From Psychrosphaera sp. (GTDB lineage: Bacteria; Pseudomonadota; Gammaproteobacteria; Enterobacterales; Alteromonadaceae), in contig JAOHFM010000057.1 in assembly GCA_028098005.1 (NCBI GenBank), forward strand, positions 1-7,765: a stretch of 7,765 nucleotides of DNA, written 5' to 3'. Below are positions 6,947 to 7,765 of this stretch, one piece after another; position 1 is the stretch's first letter, and the number at the start of each line of letters is the position of its first letter. The translations under genes were made by a program, and so were the position numbers. The notes under the pieces were generated by a model, which ran no database searches, was not told where the DNA came from, and worked only from the letters and a program-made list of their open reading frames with translations.

Positions 6947-6962
6947 GTTTATCAGTTAAAAG

Positions 6963-7001
6963 CCTCTGAGCCATTGCAAGTTTTATTACATGGCTTAGAG
7001 G
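6963..7001. terminator. Hairpin between convergent genes, probable bidirectional terminator
   Basis: CCTCTGAGCCAT (6963-6974) pairs with ATGGCTTAGAGG (6990-7001), giving a 12-base-pair stem with one G-U pair and a 15-base loop. It starts 17 bases after the nhaD stop and lies 28 bases before the end of the minus-strand gene. Read on the minus strand, the stem is followed by CTTTTAACTG, a short T run. On the plus strand it is followed by ATGTTTGAG, a poor T tract. The placement between two converging genes supports a shared terminator, somewhat better for the minus strand than for the plus strand. Confidence 0.6.
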
Positions 7002-7029
7002 ATGTTTGAGTTCAAGCAATAATCTAAAA

Positions 7030-7765
7030 TTAGTAGTTATATTTAAGGCTAATCCAAGCTTGAGTGTCTTCTTTGTCATTGTTTAGTTGTTTTTCAGTGA
7101 CATTAGCCAATCCAAATTCAATGTCTATGCCTGTTAAACCAAGGCCAATAAGCTCAAGTGCAATGTCGCCTCGAACGCCGTAAATAGTATACTCACGAGC
7201 GACATTTTGTTTAAATACGTTGGCATTGCTAGGCTTAGTATCAAGCTCCAGATCAGAGTAGTAAACTTGAAAACCACCTTTTGGACCAATGCTAATCGTA
7301 TTGCGAGTGAAGTCGTTACCCGTAGCCGCTGCAAATGGAAGTTCAGGAATAAATACCCAGTTTGGTAAATTGTGGCTTGCTAAAATATTTGAGTCTAATC
7401 CACCGAAACTCATTAAGTTTATGTCACTGTCGTTTCGCGTTGCCCACGTATGATTAGCAATAAGAGAAACATCTAACCAAGTTGCTCCGAATATGAATGA
7501 ACCTTGATGACCCGTCCACTTTTCCGTTGTGCCACCTGTATATTCTGTTTCGCCAGATAACCAGGTTATGTCACTAGATTGAAATACAGCTATCGACTGC
7601 ACATCGTAAGACAGTGTTTGTTTATGACCAATTTGGAATGAAGTTTCAGTATTTCCAACATCTGTCATTAAGCTTTGAGTGGCATTTCCAGTATTATCAA
7701 TTTCAGTCACGGCAAACTGAACGTCTTCCAAACTAGAGTACGCGAAGCTTGTATTTAATTGCCCG
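7030..7765 (-). CDS. Unrecognised beta-barrel-like envelope protein, C-terminal part (5' end outside window)
   Basis: The minus-strand frame is open from the window end to the TAA at 7030-7032. A TTG at 7729-7731 is not a credible start, because GQLNTSFAYSS is encoded in frame before it. About 244 residues are visible. No family is recognised. The sequence is a run of short amphipathic strands separated by polar, Asn/Asp/Thr/Gly-rich loops, such as GSFIFGATWLDVSLIANHTW and GGFQVYYSDLELDT, and it ends AWISLKYNY with a terminal aromatic residue. This pattern fits an outer-membrane barrel exported through a signal peptide that would lie beyond the window. There are no Cys residues in the visible part. 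The gene converges on the antiporter gene and shares the hairpin at 6963-7001 with it, so it belongs to a different transcription unit and probably has no functional link to the operon. Confidence 0.7.
   Translation of the reverse strand, partial: GQLNTSFAYSSLEDVQFAVTEIDNTGNATQSLMTDVGNTETSFQIGHKQTLSYDVQSIAVFQSSDITWLSGETEYTGGTTEKWTGHQGSFIFGATWLDVSLIANHTWATRNDSDINLMSFGGLDSNILASHNLPNWVFIPELPFAAATGNDFTRNTISIGPKGGFQVYYSDLELDTKPSNANVFKQNVAREYTIYGVRGDIALELIGLGLTGIDIEFGLANVTEKQLNNDKEDTQAWISLKYNY

Noticed and set aside
7729..7731. TTG (minus strand) as the start of the last gene
   Set aside because: The frame continues without a stop to the window end and no signal peptide follows this codon.

Overview
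The window is about 40% GC by eye and gene-dense. It looks like a chromosomal segment of a marine gammaproteobacterium of the Alteromonadales type (Alteromonas, Glaciecola, Colwellia or Shewanella relatives). That placement is an inference from base composition, the short NhaD-type antiporter, the QseBC/TctDE-like two-component pair and several outer-membrane barrel proteins. No rRNA, tRNA, CRISPR array, insertion sequence or phage gene was seen.

Positions 1-5596 read as one compact plus-strand operon of seven genes: the 3' part of a DUF3570 outer-membrane protein, a short ApbE-type FAD:protein FMN transferase, an OmpR-family response regulator, its sensor histidine kinase, a secreted cupredoxin-like protein, a degenerate FTR1-type membrane protein, and a small secreted beta-barrel protein. 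The first junction has a 19-base gap and the regulator/kinase junction abuts. The other four overlap (4, 17, 8 and 4 bases). The operon continues upstream of the window.

The operon joins three modules: DUF3570 plus ApbE (a recurrent redox-associated set), a two-component switch, and a cupredoxin/FTR1/outer-membrane set that resembles an iron or copper uptake system. Several key residues of the parent families are missing. The FTR1-like protein lacks both REXXE iron motifs, the mature cupredoxin has no Cys or Met, and the ApbE protein has Gly where Asp normally binds Mg2+ and has no signal peptide. The best reading is an uncharacterised envelope redox or metal system built from repurposed parts. 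Its substrate cannot be told from sequence.

After a 108-base AT-rich gap comes a separate NhaD-type Na+/H+ antiporter gene (5705-6946, plus strand). A strong hairpin at 6963-7001, probably a shared terminator, separates it from a convergent minus-strand gene (7030 to the window end). That gene encodes the C-terminal part of an unrecognised beta-barrel-like protein and is truncated at its 5' end by the window edge.
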